Source: Bryopsis sp. KO-2023 (taxonomy: Eukaryota > Chlorophyta > Ulvophyceae > Bryopsidales > Bryopsidaceae). Taken from it: 64,000 nucleotides of DNA. The notes below the pieces were generated by a model that did no database searches, was not told the origin of the DNA, and worked only from the letters and a program-made list of their open reading frames with translations. Made by a program: the position numbers and the translations under genes. The stretch covers positions 124,001-188,000 of the forward strand of contig BSYQ01000002.1 in assembly GCA_030272585.1 (NCBI GenBank). Direction: 5' to 3'. Shown here one piece after another: positions 1-13,290 of the stretch (position 1 is its first letter; every line of letters starts with the position of its first letter).

Positions 1-62
1 TCTGTGCCACGTCTGTGCAGCTTCTGTGCAGGTCTGTGCGCCTATCTGTGCCGCACAGGGCC
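1..62. repeat. CTGTGCAG-type short-repeat cluster (cut by window edge)
   Basis: The first 60 bases are almost entirely spaced copies of CTGTGC followed by AG, AC or CG. The same vocabulary returns at 4425-4630 and 7305-7690. The cluster probably continues left of the window. Its arrangement resembles the subterminal repeats of CACTA or hAT transposons, but no terminus is visible here. Confidence 0.5.
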
Positions 63-1414
63 ATCATTGCCTATTGATACGAGGTGACGAGGTTGATGTC
101 CCATCGGTGAGTGGGTGTGTCATTGTAGAGTAAGGGGTTAGTGTGTTGTGGACGGTACTTAAAGGGTTGTATTTTTGACATTGTGTTAGTGTCACTCGGG
201 TTTGTAGTACGATGTAGGATGTACGACAGGGTTTATAGGGCAGGGGGCCCTCCTGTAAAAATTATCTTCCTAGTGAACCTGTGCTTCCCCAAGGGGAAGC
301 GCCTGTGTTTCGACGGCCTAAGGGCATTTATCATTTGGTTTCGGAGCTAGGCGAAACCAGGCGCGACCACCAACGAGATCAACCCCCCCAAGCGAGGTTA
401 ATCCCTAAATTAGGGTAACCTACAGAATCGAAAACGGAAGCGATCGCTAAGGCGACGCTTGGGAGGGGTCGTGAAAGGGTCGAGCACCCCATAGCAAACG
501 CGAACGACGTTGCTTGCGTCGTCGTTCGTCGTCCTGGCGAAGGTAGTGGCGAAGATCTAAAAATCTGCAGATTCCTTAAAATAGATCGACAGATCTTTTT
601 AAGAGGGGAATACACAGTAAAGCGACGAAAAGGAGGCGAACAGGGGAACGAAAAACAAAAAACGAACCGCGTCGACTCGTCGTCGTCGGTCGTTCGTCCC
701 TGGAAAAGTCGCGAGAAAGATCGACTAAAAAAAGTAGGCTAGATCTAAGAAAAAAAGCAAGCCAGATCTGTGATCTGATCTGGAAGGGAGGCGAAAAACG
801 ACGGACAAAGGACGAAAGTGTGAACTCAGGGGAACGCGGGCGTCGAGAAAGTAGGCGACCTGTCCCCACGAAAAAAAAAACAAAAAAAAACTTAGAGCGC
901 GAAGTACGATTTTCTGACGACTTGCCAGAAATCGGAAATCGGAAAACTCGCAGCTTAGTCACTAACTAAACCCGTGACTGGAGGCTAGAAAAGAGTGCGA
1001 CTGATCGTGAGAAAGGTCGCGAGAAAGTCGGGAGAAAGTTTGTCGTTCCATTTGACTATTAAACCTCACACTTTCCGCGCACCAATACCGCACCGCCTAA
1101 CTCCAGACTCGATTACTAAATCGACTGGAAACGAAATCACAAACGGGTCAGAGTCACACGCGCTAGTCTGTCGCTAGAACAGGACGAAGAACAGGTCCAA
1201 GACAAGACCTGTCGCCAGAAAAGTTCCAGAAAAGTCCCGGGAAAGTCTTAGGATAAAACCCAGGATAAAACCCAAGACAGAACGCGAGAAAGTTCTGGGG
1301 TTAAACCCGAGACAGTTCTGGAAACGGTTCTACGAAAAGTCCTAGGAAAAGTTCCAGGACATTCCTAGACACCGTCCTGCACGCCGAAATTCCAGTTGGA
1401 TCAACTCAGAGGAA
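63..1414 (+). other. leader region upstream of gag, no gene recognised
   Basis: I see no coding sequence here. Between about 1190 and 1370 there are repeated short units around GAAAGT and AAACCC (for example AGGATAAAACCCAGG twice), which look like slipped leader sequence. An LTR and primer-binding site would be expected somewhere in this stretch if the downstream gag belongs to an LTR retrotransposon. I could not delimit either, and found no matching second LTR. Confidence 0.3.
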
Positions 1415-4411
1415 ATGTCTAACCAAACACCACAACTACCACGCATCCCTCCTCAGGAGGAAGAGCGAGTGGAAGAGAATCAACTACTTCCAGTGGTATA
1501 TTCGAAGGTGGTGCACCCACTGGCGCAATAGCCAAGTAAAAGAGAGTGGGAGAGACATGTCCCTGACCAGGTTCGAGAACCGGAAGAAGACCAAGACTTA
1601 GGACAAGAGTCCAAAAAGTCGTTGGAAAAGCCCGGGGACAAGTATGACGAAAAGATAGAGGTTGTACTAAACCTGGAGGTCCAAAACCAGATCCAAAACG
1701 CACAGTCTCATCTCAAAGAGGAATACGAGGACACCTTCCTCTCCGTTCGAAAAGAAGTCCAGAAGCTGGTTGAGCATAATGCTGAGGTTGTAAAAAGGCA
1801 GCAACAGATGCTAGACAAACAGCAGGAATTGTTGGAGGAAAAGATAGGATCTTTTCCACGGACCGACAATAATCCCTTGGAAAAGTTTGACAACAAGGAG
1901 ATGTTGAACGCTCAGATTGCCCGATTGCAAGAAAAAGCAGCCGACAAAGCTGAGGAAGAGAAGCAGCGGGACAAGCTAAGAGCGGAGCAAATTCTGGCGC
2001 TTCAAACGACTATTACTGAGATGGTTGGAGGAATGAACCTTCAACAAGAGACAATTGGCGAGCTTGTCAATACTGTGATTAAGTCTCGGGATGAGCAGGA
2101 GAATTGCCAAAACCAACTCTGTCAACTCACTGACATGGTGAACGAAAGTCTCAACGTGCTACAGAACATGGAACAAGCCGAGGAACAAATCCGACAATGG
2201 AGAGCGGACTGAGGCAGTGTAAGTTCTGAAGACACGGCAGGAGGACAAAGGTCGATGCAAATGATGGAGAAAGTGGAGACTTTTCTGTCAGACGCGACAG
2301 CGAAACAACAAACTTTGGAGGACCATCTTTCAAAGTATGTGGATTCGAAACTTGTGGAGACACTAAGTGCATGGAAAGTTCGAGAGAAAGTTGTAGTTCC
2401 AGCACAGGACCCAGTCGTAGTGGGAAAAATGGGTACAGGAACTGGTATGGTACCTTTTCAGGAACCGACCACGACAGCTGAACTTACAAGCGTTCCTGGA
2501 GAGCCAAAACCTCTGACCAGTATACCAATTCCGTTACCACCTTTTCCGGATTTGGATATGTTTTCTGGTCTAACAACTTTAGGAGGGCTTGGTTCGCTAC
2601 AAAACCCATCCACAACTGTCGCAGACTCTGTTGGCAATCCAAGTGCGCATGAATTATTCACGAGAAGCGTATTTGCCGACTTAGCTCAATACGTATCCCC
2701 GCCAGCAACTCTGGCAATGGGAACATCGTTCGACCAAGCGGGTCAAGTGGACACACCCTTAGAGGGACGTTCGTCCAGATCTATTAGCAGAACTCCTCCT
2801 AGAGTGAGTACACCACATGGGTCATCCATCTTAACACAACCACCGGCAACTTTACCCACGCCAATCCTCTATACTATTCCGTCTTATAGTACCCAACCAG
2901 GCATGGAGCTAGGTATGGGACTCAGCATGGGACCAGGTATGGGACCAAGCATGGGACCAACCATGGGACAGTCCGTGAGCCAATACGGAACACCTTCCAC
3001 GAGCAACCCGTATGACGGGTGGGGTTCGTATCCCTCACCTTCATCAGGCAATCCACAGGGTGGAAATCGATCTGGCGGTGGTGGAGGTGGACCCGGAGGT
3101 GGTCCCAGAGGTGGTCCCGGAGGTGGAGACGGAGGAGGATTTTCTGGTAACGGAGGGGGATCTTTCCCTTCTATTCCAAGAGGTGGTGGATGGCCATACC
3201 GCCCTAGTGGTGGTGGTGGTGATGGAGGAGGTGGAGGTGAAGGTGGGGGTCCGCCAGACCCAAACCTAGGCTTTGCCGCCCCGCAAGATCGTCACGGACG
3301 GATTCCGTCATCCGTTCGTATTCCTTTACCCAAGGCTTTCTCAGGAGATGGCCAGCAATGGATCCGAGATTGGCAGCTAGAAATGACGGTTTACTGTCAA
3401 ACTCTGGACATTGACGAGAGCGTATGGTTCAGGCTCTTCCGCAGTAACCTGACCGGAGCTGCTGCTCAGTGGCGAAACGTTCAGGACCTGCGTACACGGG
3501 AAGGGAAAAGACACCCAGCTACGAACTGGGTGGAGTTTGTTGAGGAATTGGTTCAAGCATTCGAACCCGCACGAATGTCTGATGTTGCCAGGCGTACTCT
3601 TCGAGGCCTGAAACAGACAGGGTCGGTGCATCAATACATTGTTTCTTTTCGAGAACAAGTATTGAGAATCCCCAATATGACGGACGAAGAGCAATACTTC
3701 TTCTTCGTCGATGGGTTAAAATTCCACCTAAAACAGCAAACTGTCGCTCAGGTGCCTCACGGCATCGAGCAGGCGATTAAAACTGCGGCTAGACTGGATG
3801 CCATCGCTTCATCCGGAACCTTGCGCGGCCATGGACGTTGGCGCGGAGGTAAAGGCCGAGGTCAAGGCCAGGATAAAAAGCAGAACCAACCCCAGACTGA
3901 TACTGCAAACCAAATGAGAAATCAGCAGCAACCTCAGGACCAAGGCCAAAACGTGGGTCAAGAACAAGGTCGAGGTCGTGGACGGGGTGGTGGCCAAGGC
4001 CGTGGACGAGGTGGTGGTCGAGACCAAGGACGAGGAGGAGGAGGCGCAAATCCCAAATGTTTTATGTGTGGAAAAGCTGGACACATCCAAAGTACATGTC
4101 CAGAAGGCGAAAAGTTCAAGAAATGGTTAAAACAAAAAAGCCAAAAGAACAGAGCCCAGACTCGCTCGGCAAGACGAAAAAGGGCACGCCGCCACAGATA
4201 TAAACAGCGCCGAAAACTCCTAAGAAAAGAAAGGGTGGCTCGACAAGCGCAAGAGAATAAAGAAGCATCAGGTGAAACGGAAAAGAATGCTACCCAAGGT
4301 GCAGAGGGATTGATTATGAGTGCTCAGTTGGAAACTCGATCCAGTAAGTGCAGCACGCTTACTAGGACAAGTTCAAAATCAAGTTCGAAACCTGTCGACT
4401 CTAGGGTTTGA
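1415..4411 (+). pseudogene. gag: Ty3/Gypsy-type retrotransposon Gag, two in-frame stops
   Basis: A single frame runs from ATG 1415 to the stop at 4411, broken only by TAG at 1529-1531 and TGA at 2210-2212. The segments on either side of each stop are in the same frame, so no frameshift is involved. The order is: a charged, coiled-coil N-terminus (about codons 70-310), a Pro/Gly-rich linker with repeated GMGP-type units and a long Gly run, a retrotransposon gag core (about 3340-3810, with QWIRDWQLEM, AAAQW and FVDGLK landmarks), a Gly/Arg-rich basic stretch, and one CCHC zinc knuckle (CFMCGKAGHIQSTC) near 4058-4100 followed by a very basic tail. Gag packages the element RNA. No protease, reverse transcriptase or integrase frame follows; short repeats begin immediately after. 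It is either a truncated copy or a gag-only non-autonomous element. The stops may be mutations or recoding sites. Confidence 0.8.
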
Positions 4412-4424
4412 TCATACATCTGTG

Positions 4425-4630
4425 CAAGGTCTGTCTGGATAGAGTTTGCACAGAGACAGAGAGGCAGCACAGTGCAGAGTTTGTGCAGCACAGTGCGCAG
4501 TCTGTGCAGCACAGACCACGTGTACTGTGTGCTGCACAGACTGTGCACAGGTTGTACAGGGTGTCGAAGTGCCACGACACACAGGGTCTGCACAGAACAG
4601 GACAGAAGTGGGTCTGTCCTGTGGATTTTC
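4425..4630. repeat. CTGTGCAG/CTGTGCACAG repeat cluster
   Basis: This is a dense array of TGTGCAG and its complement in both orientations, starting just after the gag stop and ending where the decayed reverse transcriptase begins. It matches the clusters at 1-62 and 7305-7690. Open frames across it are by-products of the repeat. Confidence 0.6.
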
Positions 4631-4631
4631 G

Positions 4632-5630
4632 TTTTGGTATCTCTTGAGATCTCCAAGGCTTACGACCTTATTTGGGACCTCATTTGGGGTCCAGGGTTAG
4701 TTAAGAAAATGGTGAACAAAGGGATTCCCCCCCGTGACTTTTTAGCCTCTCGTCAAGTCGAAGTGTTTGCTTGCTCTGGATCAGCCACTTGGATGCTCAT
4801 GTTTGGGCCGCTCAAGGCTCCCCTCTCTCTCCAATCCTCTTCCTAATCTTCATTGACGACCTATTGGAGGAGCTTGATAAAGCTTAAAACTCATTTACGA
4901 ATAAAAAAATAACTGATTGTTAATGGGAATTTCCAGTACAATAAAACACATGTCACATCATTCAATAGAGGCGCACAACATTCACCCAGCGAGCACTCGA
5001 CTAAATTAGGAAGGCTCGAAAGATATGTACCTAAGTGATTTCGGATGGACAAAAAAATTTGCATACATAAACTCCCACATTGTTAAATCATTTGTTGGGT
5101 ATACTTGAGGATGATATACTTTCATGAGCGAATGGTTTTACTTTCATCCACCTTCAAGATCGGTTGTTCGCTGCTTTAAGGGTGGTGTCGAAACGGAACG
5201 AAAAGTGGAAGGTTAAGTTCAACCCACAGAAATTCCAGGCGCTTCAAATCACTTGCAAGAGGCGAAGGAGCTTTTTGAATCTGATCCTTAATGGCGAACA
5301 TGTGAAACAAGTGGCCTCCCTATTGTATCTCGGCCTCGTTTTTAGCCGCATCCCCCGTTGAAACTGTTTCATAACAATGTCTCGGGTGGAACGTTTATCC
5401 TCTCTAAGATAAGAAGTCTTGTTTTACTAAGAAAGCTTAGAAAAGTTGTTTGATATGGAGCGGTGCCAATTGAAGGTGTTGGAGATTCTTGGACCTTGCG
5501 TTTGAACCAACAATTGTCCCGAGTGAACGCAATTACTCGACTATATCGATGCAACATCCCATTCTTTATGAAACAAGCTTGGAACCGAAAATCTTCACGT
5601 GACGGGGTTATAGCTACCATATGGAGGGGA
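4632..5630 (+). pseudogene. decayed non-LTR reverse transcriptase fragment
   Basis: Remnants of a LINE-type reverse transcriptase lie in several frames. Near 4640-4700 there is an LEISKAYDLIW motif (the first catalytic block, usually LDxxKAFD). About 4813-4884, in another frame, reads as QGSPLSPILFLIFIDDLLEE: the QGSPLSP block followed by a block ending in IDD, where xxDD is usual. At 5160-5361 a thumb-like region reads WKVKFNPQKFQALQI and then LNGEHVKQVASLLYLGLVF, as in Jockey/R1/CR1-like enzymes. A further open piece at 5463-5630 probably continues it. Frameshifts and stops separate the blocks, so it cannot make protein. No 3' tail or target duplication could be defined. The clade is uncertain. 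Confidence 0.75.
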
Positions 5631-7304
5631 AATTTTATAATTCAACCAAAAACCATCATTATACAATCACTTTGTTACAAATCTTTCTTCTTGCCCCTCA
5701 ATCATGGAGTAGAATTCATCTACCGGTTAAAATCGAATGCCTGGGTAGATTAACGATCGTGAACAGTTTGTAGAAACTTGGGATAGAGCGCGACAATTAA
5801 AAACCCACACCGTGTGGAGTCTTTTGCATATGGTAGTGGACACCGTTGGTAAAAAAAATATAGAAGTATCCTATGTCACGGGTGGAAAGCTCAATTTTTT
5901 GCCACTAAGTGAGTGTCATTTAAAGGGCATTACCTTTTTCTAAAAGGGATTTCAAGGGCGCTTTGTATGTGCAATTGAAGGAATAGACATGGAAATTAGT
6001 AGGAGATTTTATATCCTTTGGGAATGCAAGCCCCAGTGATCTTGGCCCTCCCCTCCTCGGAATATTATTATGGAGAATATTATGGCTAGATCACAGCAAA
6101 ATTCTTAGTTAGACCGATAGAGCTTATCAACGAACTCTTGGAGTGTACATTAAACATCGAATTATAGGTCGCTTATAAAGATTCATCGGGGTGGAAGGTG
6201 AAGTCCATGTGAAGTCCATCTTATCCTTTGATAGCAAATTTGTGATTGCCACTACCACCCAAATCGCTATTGAGAGGCTCAAGATCCACTGCTGTTTTAA
6301 TGTATTAAAAGCCGGGTGGGTGCTAAGAGCGAAAGTTGCAGTTGGCCCCTCTCCACTTGGAGCATTGATGGGCGGCTTATGCACACACGGGCACTCTGGC
6401 ACACCCTCGCAAAACGTTCCCCGTCATTGAGGTTCAAACTCTCTCCACAGGTTAAACGTATCAAAATATATATATATTGAACGGGCACAAACTCATGCAA
6501 TTCCGGGTGGCGTTTGACTTTCTATGCGCAAATATCAACGATTAACGCTTTTAGGGGGGATTGAATCACCACGATGACTGGATATCCATTAATCACAAAT
6601 GTACCAAAGACAATAGATTGAGTAGAGGGGCTGGTGGTGTTTAGAATCTCGAACTATGCTTTTATGCATTGTTGAATCTTGATCTTAGCTCGGAGTTACG
6701 GAAACGTAGGTTGTGGAAGAGATTAACGTGTCCCAGGAACGCCGGCTATCAACAGCTGTAACAGTCCCACTCAAAGATCAGCAAGTACTTAAGCCTCGCA
6801 AGTGATCTACGCTCACAATACCGTTACTTGACGAAACTAAGTCCTCTGATCATAGGAGCACTAGATGAGGGTATCAATTCGGAATGCAATTGTGACGTGT
6901 GCCGATTTTACAATACACCATCTTAATTTTATTGAAAATTTTAAGTTATATGCGACTTATGGGGACAATCTTGCAGAATTAAGATCTGAAGTGCGAATGG
7001 TAGGTAGATATCTAGCACTAGAAATGAATAGAAAGAATTGTGCTGAGGATGTGCGTGGTGTAGGAACGGATGGGTCTGTAGATGGGGGGGGGGGGGGGGG
7101 TTAACCTTCACTTTTCAGGATATTGAGGAAACCCCTCGAATATTAGGGTGTCCATACTCGGAGGGAAAAGTTTAGGAAAAGGTTAGGATGAGGTTGCAAT
7201 ACAATCGTTGAGTAGTTTGATTAATTATATACTTTTTGAAGGAAGTAATCAACGTTTCAAGACCTCTTCCAAACGTCCCACCACTTCTTTAGCTAGAATT
7301 TCAA
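5631..7304. other. gene-poor stretch, probably decayed LINE remainder
   Basis: Short open frames only; none has a recognisable motif. The first part may be the eroded 3' portion of the preceding reverse transcriptase. There is an 18-base G tract at about 7083-7100. Confidence 0.3.
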
Positions 7305-7690
7305 TCATGGGCTGAACAGGACAGACCCCTGTCCTGTGCATCGCACAGGACAGGGTTCTGTGCAGGTTCTGTGCACCCTGTGCAGGTCTGTCCTGTGCAG
7401 CGGAATTGCACAGGCCAGAACAGCACAGACTGTCTGTGCTGTGCACAGATCGGACCTGTGCTGCACAGGTGAGCAGACCTGCACATCACAGCACAGAACT
7501 GCACAGAATCTGCACAGAACTGCACAGAATCTGCACAGATTTTGCATAGAATCTGCACAGAACTGCGCAGAAACTGCACAGATTTTGCACAGACCCTGTC
7601 TGTGCTGTGCTGTACAGGTCTGTGCACCTGTGCAGCACAGGTCTGTTCTGTCCTGTCCTGTGCACAGGGGTCTCAGCCCATGTCTGGTGT
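7305..7690. repeat. CTGTGCACAG/CTGTGCAGA repeat cluster
   Basis: About 380 bp consist almost wholly of CTGTGCAC, TCTGTGCAG and their complements. A sub-block at 7490-7590 repeats AACTGCACAGAATCTGCACAG several times. Together with 4425-4630 it flanks the decayed reverse transcriptase. Long frames in all directions here are repeat artefacts. Confidence 0.6.
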
Positions 7691-10128
7691 ACACGCAACC
7701 CCCAAAGAACAAGGCACAACTTTTAAAACAAATTCCCGACGTTCTGAAGTGCCCGGTGCTCTCCTAGGAATTATCAGGCATATCCGTCAACATTTTGGAC
7801 GAAAAGTGGCAAAGCACTATGATCCTCTCCACCAACCCCCGAGGGAGCCGACAAGGCTTCTCTGAATACCGACTTCGCGGATGACTTCTGACATATTTTA
7901 ATGACGTCACTTTGTGTCGAGTCAAGGACACCCCCAATTTCGACCTCTATCACGACCGGGGCGACAAAGGATGAGGAGATGGATTGTTACTATTTTCCCC
8001 TTCTAAATATTATAGTTATACATTTTCTCCTCATTCAAGACTTTCATTTAATGACAGGGCTAGAAAAAAAAAAGCGAAAGTGGTGTGAAGTATTATCAAA
8101 AAAGAAGGGGGTGACTTACCGCTCTAAAAGGTTGACGAAGTATTGATGAATTCTCCGCACTTATTTTCAACGTCGTCCAAGTAAAATTGGAAGTAAAAGA
8201 AAGAACGTCTTTCATAAAGACAACTTAAAAGAAGATTGGGTATATATCGAGCTTTTGACGTTCTTTGATGTTCCAAAAACAAAAAGCACCAACGCAAGCT
8301 TGAGACTTCAACGGCGTTTTCGTGCACACAATCTTCTAGCAATCAAAATTGCATCCACGTTTGATACCTTCTTTACTTTATATCGGACTTCGTTGGCTTC
8401 TTGACTAATCACCAGTTAATGTACGGCCTCCAAAACGCTTCGGTTCCTTTTGTATCACCTAATAATTTCATGAAAAATGCATCCAATACTTTATACTAGT
8501 ACCAAGTCGGTACCCTTTGATACAAAATTCCAGGACGCTGAAACAATACGTAAAACGACACGCAAAAGTTGATCGACTGCAATAAGTTGTAGGCCAGTTG
8601 CCTCTATTTTAAAAAGGCTAGAGATATCTTTGATCACCAGACTCTCGTGATGTCGTATAAAGCAACAATATATGCAAGCATACTAGGGAGCAGATCGAAG
8701 ATGATGGGATAGGAGTGGATAGGGGAAATCAATTTTCGGTCGCGCTGTTGCTCCCTTTTGGGATGGGGTTCTATCGTTTTTAATGCTATGTTGTAGACAG
8801 GCGTTTCATCACCATTGTCCTTATTCTTACTTTCAGATCTCTCCGCTCACACGGTTCGAGGTTGGTTCCGTAACACGACACGAGTTGATTGTACGATTGC
8901 CTTCGTATACTCGCGCTTTTCACATGTCCTGAAGGATGAGGTGGACTTGGCAGACTAGACCAAATACCATGGCGGATGTATTTAGATATTTTCGAGACAC
9001 GTTTGACTTCGGCAATTGTTTCAATGATTCTAGGTTATTTAAGGTTGTCTTGGAGCATGCATGCAGCACCCGGATAGAGTTCACCATGATTGGACGTTGG
9101 GCGAAAAAAATTCGTAGCTTTATGAAGCTTGTCGAAAAGAGACAGATGCTGCAGAGATCCAACCGTTGAGCTGTGGTTAGCGGGACACAGACCTTTCGAC
9201 TGTCACTCAAGGTCACAAGGGCGTGAATCCACATACGTGGTCCTAGTATATGTAATGGGCTGTTGAATAATACGAAGTAGTGAGTTTATAGTGCTCCAGT
9301 CTTGGAAAAAAAGATGAGATGAGCGAAAAATCTTCCGGGTTGATATAGTTTAAAAGGAGAGTAGTCGTACGCATGTTGAAGATGAGGCGATAGACCTCCT
9401 CCCCCTTGGATCCGACACTTTACGCAAAAGCTGTTTATCATATCTTCTTATTACAAAACAACTGACACTGATGTTAATAGGCCCATTCCCGTGGCCAACC
9501 AGAGTGCTACATCCTGAAGTTGTGGTCGGATCGAAATTAGGCCTTCGTCGGCGAACTACAAGTGGGCGATTTGGATTTTCTCGTTCTTAAGATTTGTCCA
9601 CATGCTAATGCGGGAACACAATTAATCGTTGGAACGAATCGATACGTTATCTACATGCGATGCAAAAAAGGATTTTGTCTGTTGTGCCCAACACCCTCGG
9701 GCAAAAAATAAAACACAAACAACTTTCTCGCTTAAACGTCTTACCAGCAAAGAAGCGTCTATTGGAAGTGGCCGATCTCGGTCGGCCTTATCGTCCAACT
9801 TAACTTAAATCCTCGTCTTTTTTCCTAAGCATATGAAACGTTGGCTTGTTTGTGCGTTAGAGGATTCCATATCGCTTTTCTTGGACGACCTATTTCCCAT
9901 ACTAAAGGCTCGTCTTGCATCATATTGGGAACATCGTAGTCGCCACCTATAATTCTAAGAGCGTTTAGAGAACAAAACATTTGGGGGGTTTTCGTTCACA
10001 CGCTTTCGACGCGGATAAAGAAACACATCGTCACCACCGAGTTTGGGAGGGCTTTTACCGGGCCGTCTAATAGGCCCGAATCTCAAAAACGTGGGTAGAG
10101 AACGAACAACTATATATCCCTTTCATTG
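7691..10128. other. no gene recognised
   Basis: AT-rich sequence with scattered short frames on both strands (for example 8920-9234). None shows a domain, signal peptide or convincing exon boundary. Confidence 0.3.
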
Positions 10129-10134
10129 TTTTGG

Positions 10135-10368
10135 CCAGAGTTGTGCGCCGTTGCAACGGCACACAACTCTGTGTCACACCACAGTCACTGCGTAGCAAGG
10201 TTTGCTCGCGCTTTGCTGGCTGCTCGTTTTAGGACTCAAATTACATCATTGAAAAATGTGTGAGAGTCGTGCCGACGTCGTTTTTGCGACAACGACAACG
10301 GCCGTTAACCGTTAACGCCGTCAACAGCCGTTGTCGTTGTCGCAAAAACGACTTCGGCACAACTCTGG
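10135..10368. mobile_element. 234-bp MITE, copy 1 (6-bp target duplication)
   Basis: The element starts CCAGAGTTGTGC and ends with the complement GCACAACTCTGG. It is flanked by TTTTGG at 10129-10134 and 10369-10374. Inside, a long palindrome is built from GTCGTTTTTGCGACAACGAC and its complement around GTTAAC, and a second palindrome lies at the left end (GCCGTTGCAACGGC). The same element, also exactly 234 bp but inverted, lies at 60416-60649. It has no coding capacity, so it must be moved by another element's transposase. A 6-bp duplication is unusual among well-known superfamilies; the family is not identified. Confidence 0.8.
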
Positions 10369-10374
10369 TTTTGG

Positions 10375-13290
10375 CGTTATGAAAAAAAGACGGCGCGATG
10401 GCGATGCGATGAGAAAAATTGAGATTGCTTATTCTCACTACAAATTTTCAAGAAGGGAAGGCACTCCAGTACTCTAATGAGTGCCATTTGGGATAGGCAA
10501 GAAAGCATGATAATGCAAAGAAGGCTTTGCACATATATCCGTTCGCCCGAACGAGGTTTTAGTTGGTGAAACGATGTTCACGATTCGGTCTTTTGTCAAG
10601 TGTGGCGAGGCTCATTGCATAGACTGCATGCAATAGTACACGATAATATACGTACAAACATAGTAGGCGTGTTGTGCAACGAACACGATTTAAAGAACTT
10701 GATCACAATCCGATATTGTCTTCTACATCGGAAAGGTTCGCTCTTGATGTTGAGGAACCTATTACCACTCTACTTGTACTTGAACAAGGAGAAGGTGACA
10801 AGGTGATAACGAACAGGAGGAAATAAAGCTTGGTATTTAACAAAGAGAGAGACCTATGTCGTAGGTCTAATCTTCAATGCTATTAAGGAAAAGAGACGGC
10901 TCAACGACAAGTCTCAACGTCGTCATTATATTGTTATGGACCTCAAGTATGTCGTCGTGTTCAATACGAGTTCCATAGAAAGGCTTATAGGGATCGTGCT
11001 TCCCATAACCACAAAATCACGTGATACCCCCCCCCCTCCCCATGTCGGATTGAATTTAAGGGCCTTTGTTGGCGTTTAATACGTCTGCTACTAAATTTTA
11101 TCTTACATTTCCCACACTCATGCACTCAGTCTATAGTTCTTAATAAACTACTCCCGACAACAACCACCCAACCCTTTTTTTGGGGTGGTTTTTCGTGAAA
11201 TTATTGATTCATATACGTTGACAGAAAGTCTAAATGAGCGAGTCAATGGCAAATAAAATAGCATTCGAAATTGATACGATATGGTCGAAAACCAGCTCAA
11301 ATACTTCTACATTGAATCAAGTAATATACGTCGAAAAGGGAGTAATCGATGAGCAATATTGATACAGATAAGTATCTAGAAGAAACCAATCTATAGACGT
11401 GAGTATGAGTCGTTACCTTCCAACCATTATATTTAGTGAAGAAGTCTTGCATACATCCATATTGCCTAAGAGAGCAAATACCTTTGAAAGAAAAGTATAC
11501 GAAACTTTGGCGTTTCAACCTTTTTTTTCCATTATTAGGAAGACTCTCACGTGATAAAAAAATGACTACCTTGAGGTCACAGTCTTTATAGTGACGTACA
11601 AAAATTTATTGTCTATACTCATGGCACGAGGTCATTATGCAAAACTTTTGGAACACCCAAAAAGAAAAAGAATTGAAGAGGGTTCGTAAGCCTGGCTATT
11701 ATTTAGTCACTCGTATATCTTAATGGATGCAAGGAAGCATTGACCCCTATTGGATTCCAAAATGCGATCAAAGCGTCTTGTATTGCTCCAGGGTAAAGTG
11801 TACCTGGGTTTATTGAGTCGAGCATGAGCTGCACTATATGTTTCAAGACTTGCAACAGACTGCTGCATACATTCCCTTGTGGTCAGCACAGGGTCTGCTG
11901 CATTTCTGTATGTTTGCACAAGGGAAAGCTAGAAATTAGGGGCATTGGACCACCGAGGCATTCTCTAGGGAATAAATAGCGTTGATCTTATGGGAAGCAC
12001 GTATGTGGTGTGCTCCACATTATCTCTATGATGGAAACGTGGTACACTAAGATGTGTGAAACGCACACGTCCGAAGTGGAGTGGTAACGTCGCTCTACTT
12101 CATCATACACCTCAAGACATAGGATTCGGGTGGACTTGTATAGCTTTCATGGGTCAATTATTATCATATCATAATTGAAAACCCCTCTTGTGTTATTCAT
12201 TCAATTGGACGCAAAAGCCAAAATAGAATTACCCGTCCTTAGCCCATTATGCTTTGCCCAGAGAGAAGCCTTCATTATGGATGAAGAAGATTATTCGCTA
12301 GACCACTACTGGTATGATTATGTACCCTTGCCAACAACCTGCAATGGGGTGAAAGGTTGGGGGTTTCGGTTAGTTGACTACTCACCTTGGATAGTTTATA
12401 ACCAAATAAACACACATCTATGTCAACTCACATCTCTGGGTCATACCAAATGATGAATACTTATGATGCGACGAGGATTCGCTCTCGATGGTTTCGTTGT
12501 GATATCTCGTAACTTGAAACAACATATCCACACCCATGTAACCATATTCATATATTGAATATTGTTCCAGAAGGGCAAGAGATAATGGGTTTCAAGTGGT
12601 AACATAAGAGTGCTAGATTCCAAGAGAGATGAGTATTTCCAAGATGCTTCACTTCAACTATTATGGTGTGATTAGTCAGCGAGAAATCGCCGTGCTGCAA
12701 CAACGCGAACTTGTCTTTTCACATTGTTCTTTCGTTGTAATAGCAATTAAACTCATTTCATCAACCCTTGAAGATATTGATCATATAACAACATCATGCA
12801 AGTTTATCGGACGTAACGAAGTGTGAAATACAATAGTTAACAAATTCTGCATGACCACTATGAGAAGCACCGACTTTCCGCATGACATAGTGTGTCATTT
12901 CCTTAGGAAAACACTAGTATGTTTTTTACTTCACGGATAGTCATGCGACAAAGGTACTCACAATACATCCGCAGTACACGATCAATTGGAGAGATATGGT
13001 GTTCAAGGTCTTGGGCTTTTTTTTATAGCCACCCTCTATTTATTTAATTTCTTGTGCAAAAATGAGTTGGAAAAAAAAGGAATTGATTGTGAAACATATC
13101 ACCTCGAGTGTTTTTTGCCTCCGATCTGCTCAGCTAAGGTTTCGTTTCTCTCACGAGACCTTAGCTGCAAATTTTGATGGCTTTTCGACTAATATTTCAC
13201 CCCCCCTTCCATGTTTTGGGAAACCTGGAAGTATGACAAAAAAAATATAAATGAAAAAATGAAAATGAAACATTAGTAAAGAAATTTATA
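10375..13290. other. no gene recognised
   Basis: AT-rich sequence with only short frames. The longest (12175-12453, + strand) has no recognisable motif and no clear splice sites. Confidence 0.3.

Noticed and set aside
1..7690. CTGTGCAG arrays as a CRISPR-like repeat array
   Set aside because: Units are short, irregularly spaced and in both orientations, without uniform spacers; the setting is eukaryotic.
7301..7865. Cys/Gln-rich frames across the CTGTGCAC cluster, resembling a cysteine-rich protein
   Set aside because: The composition follows directly from the DNA repeat, and several frames are open at once.
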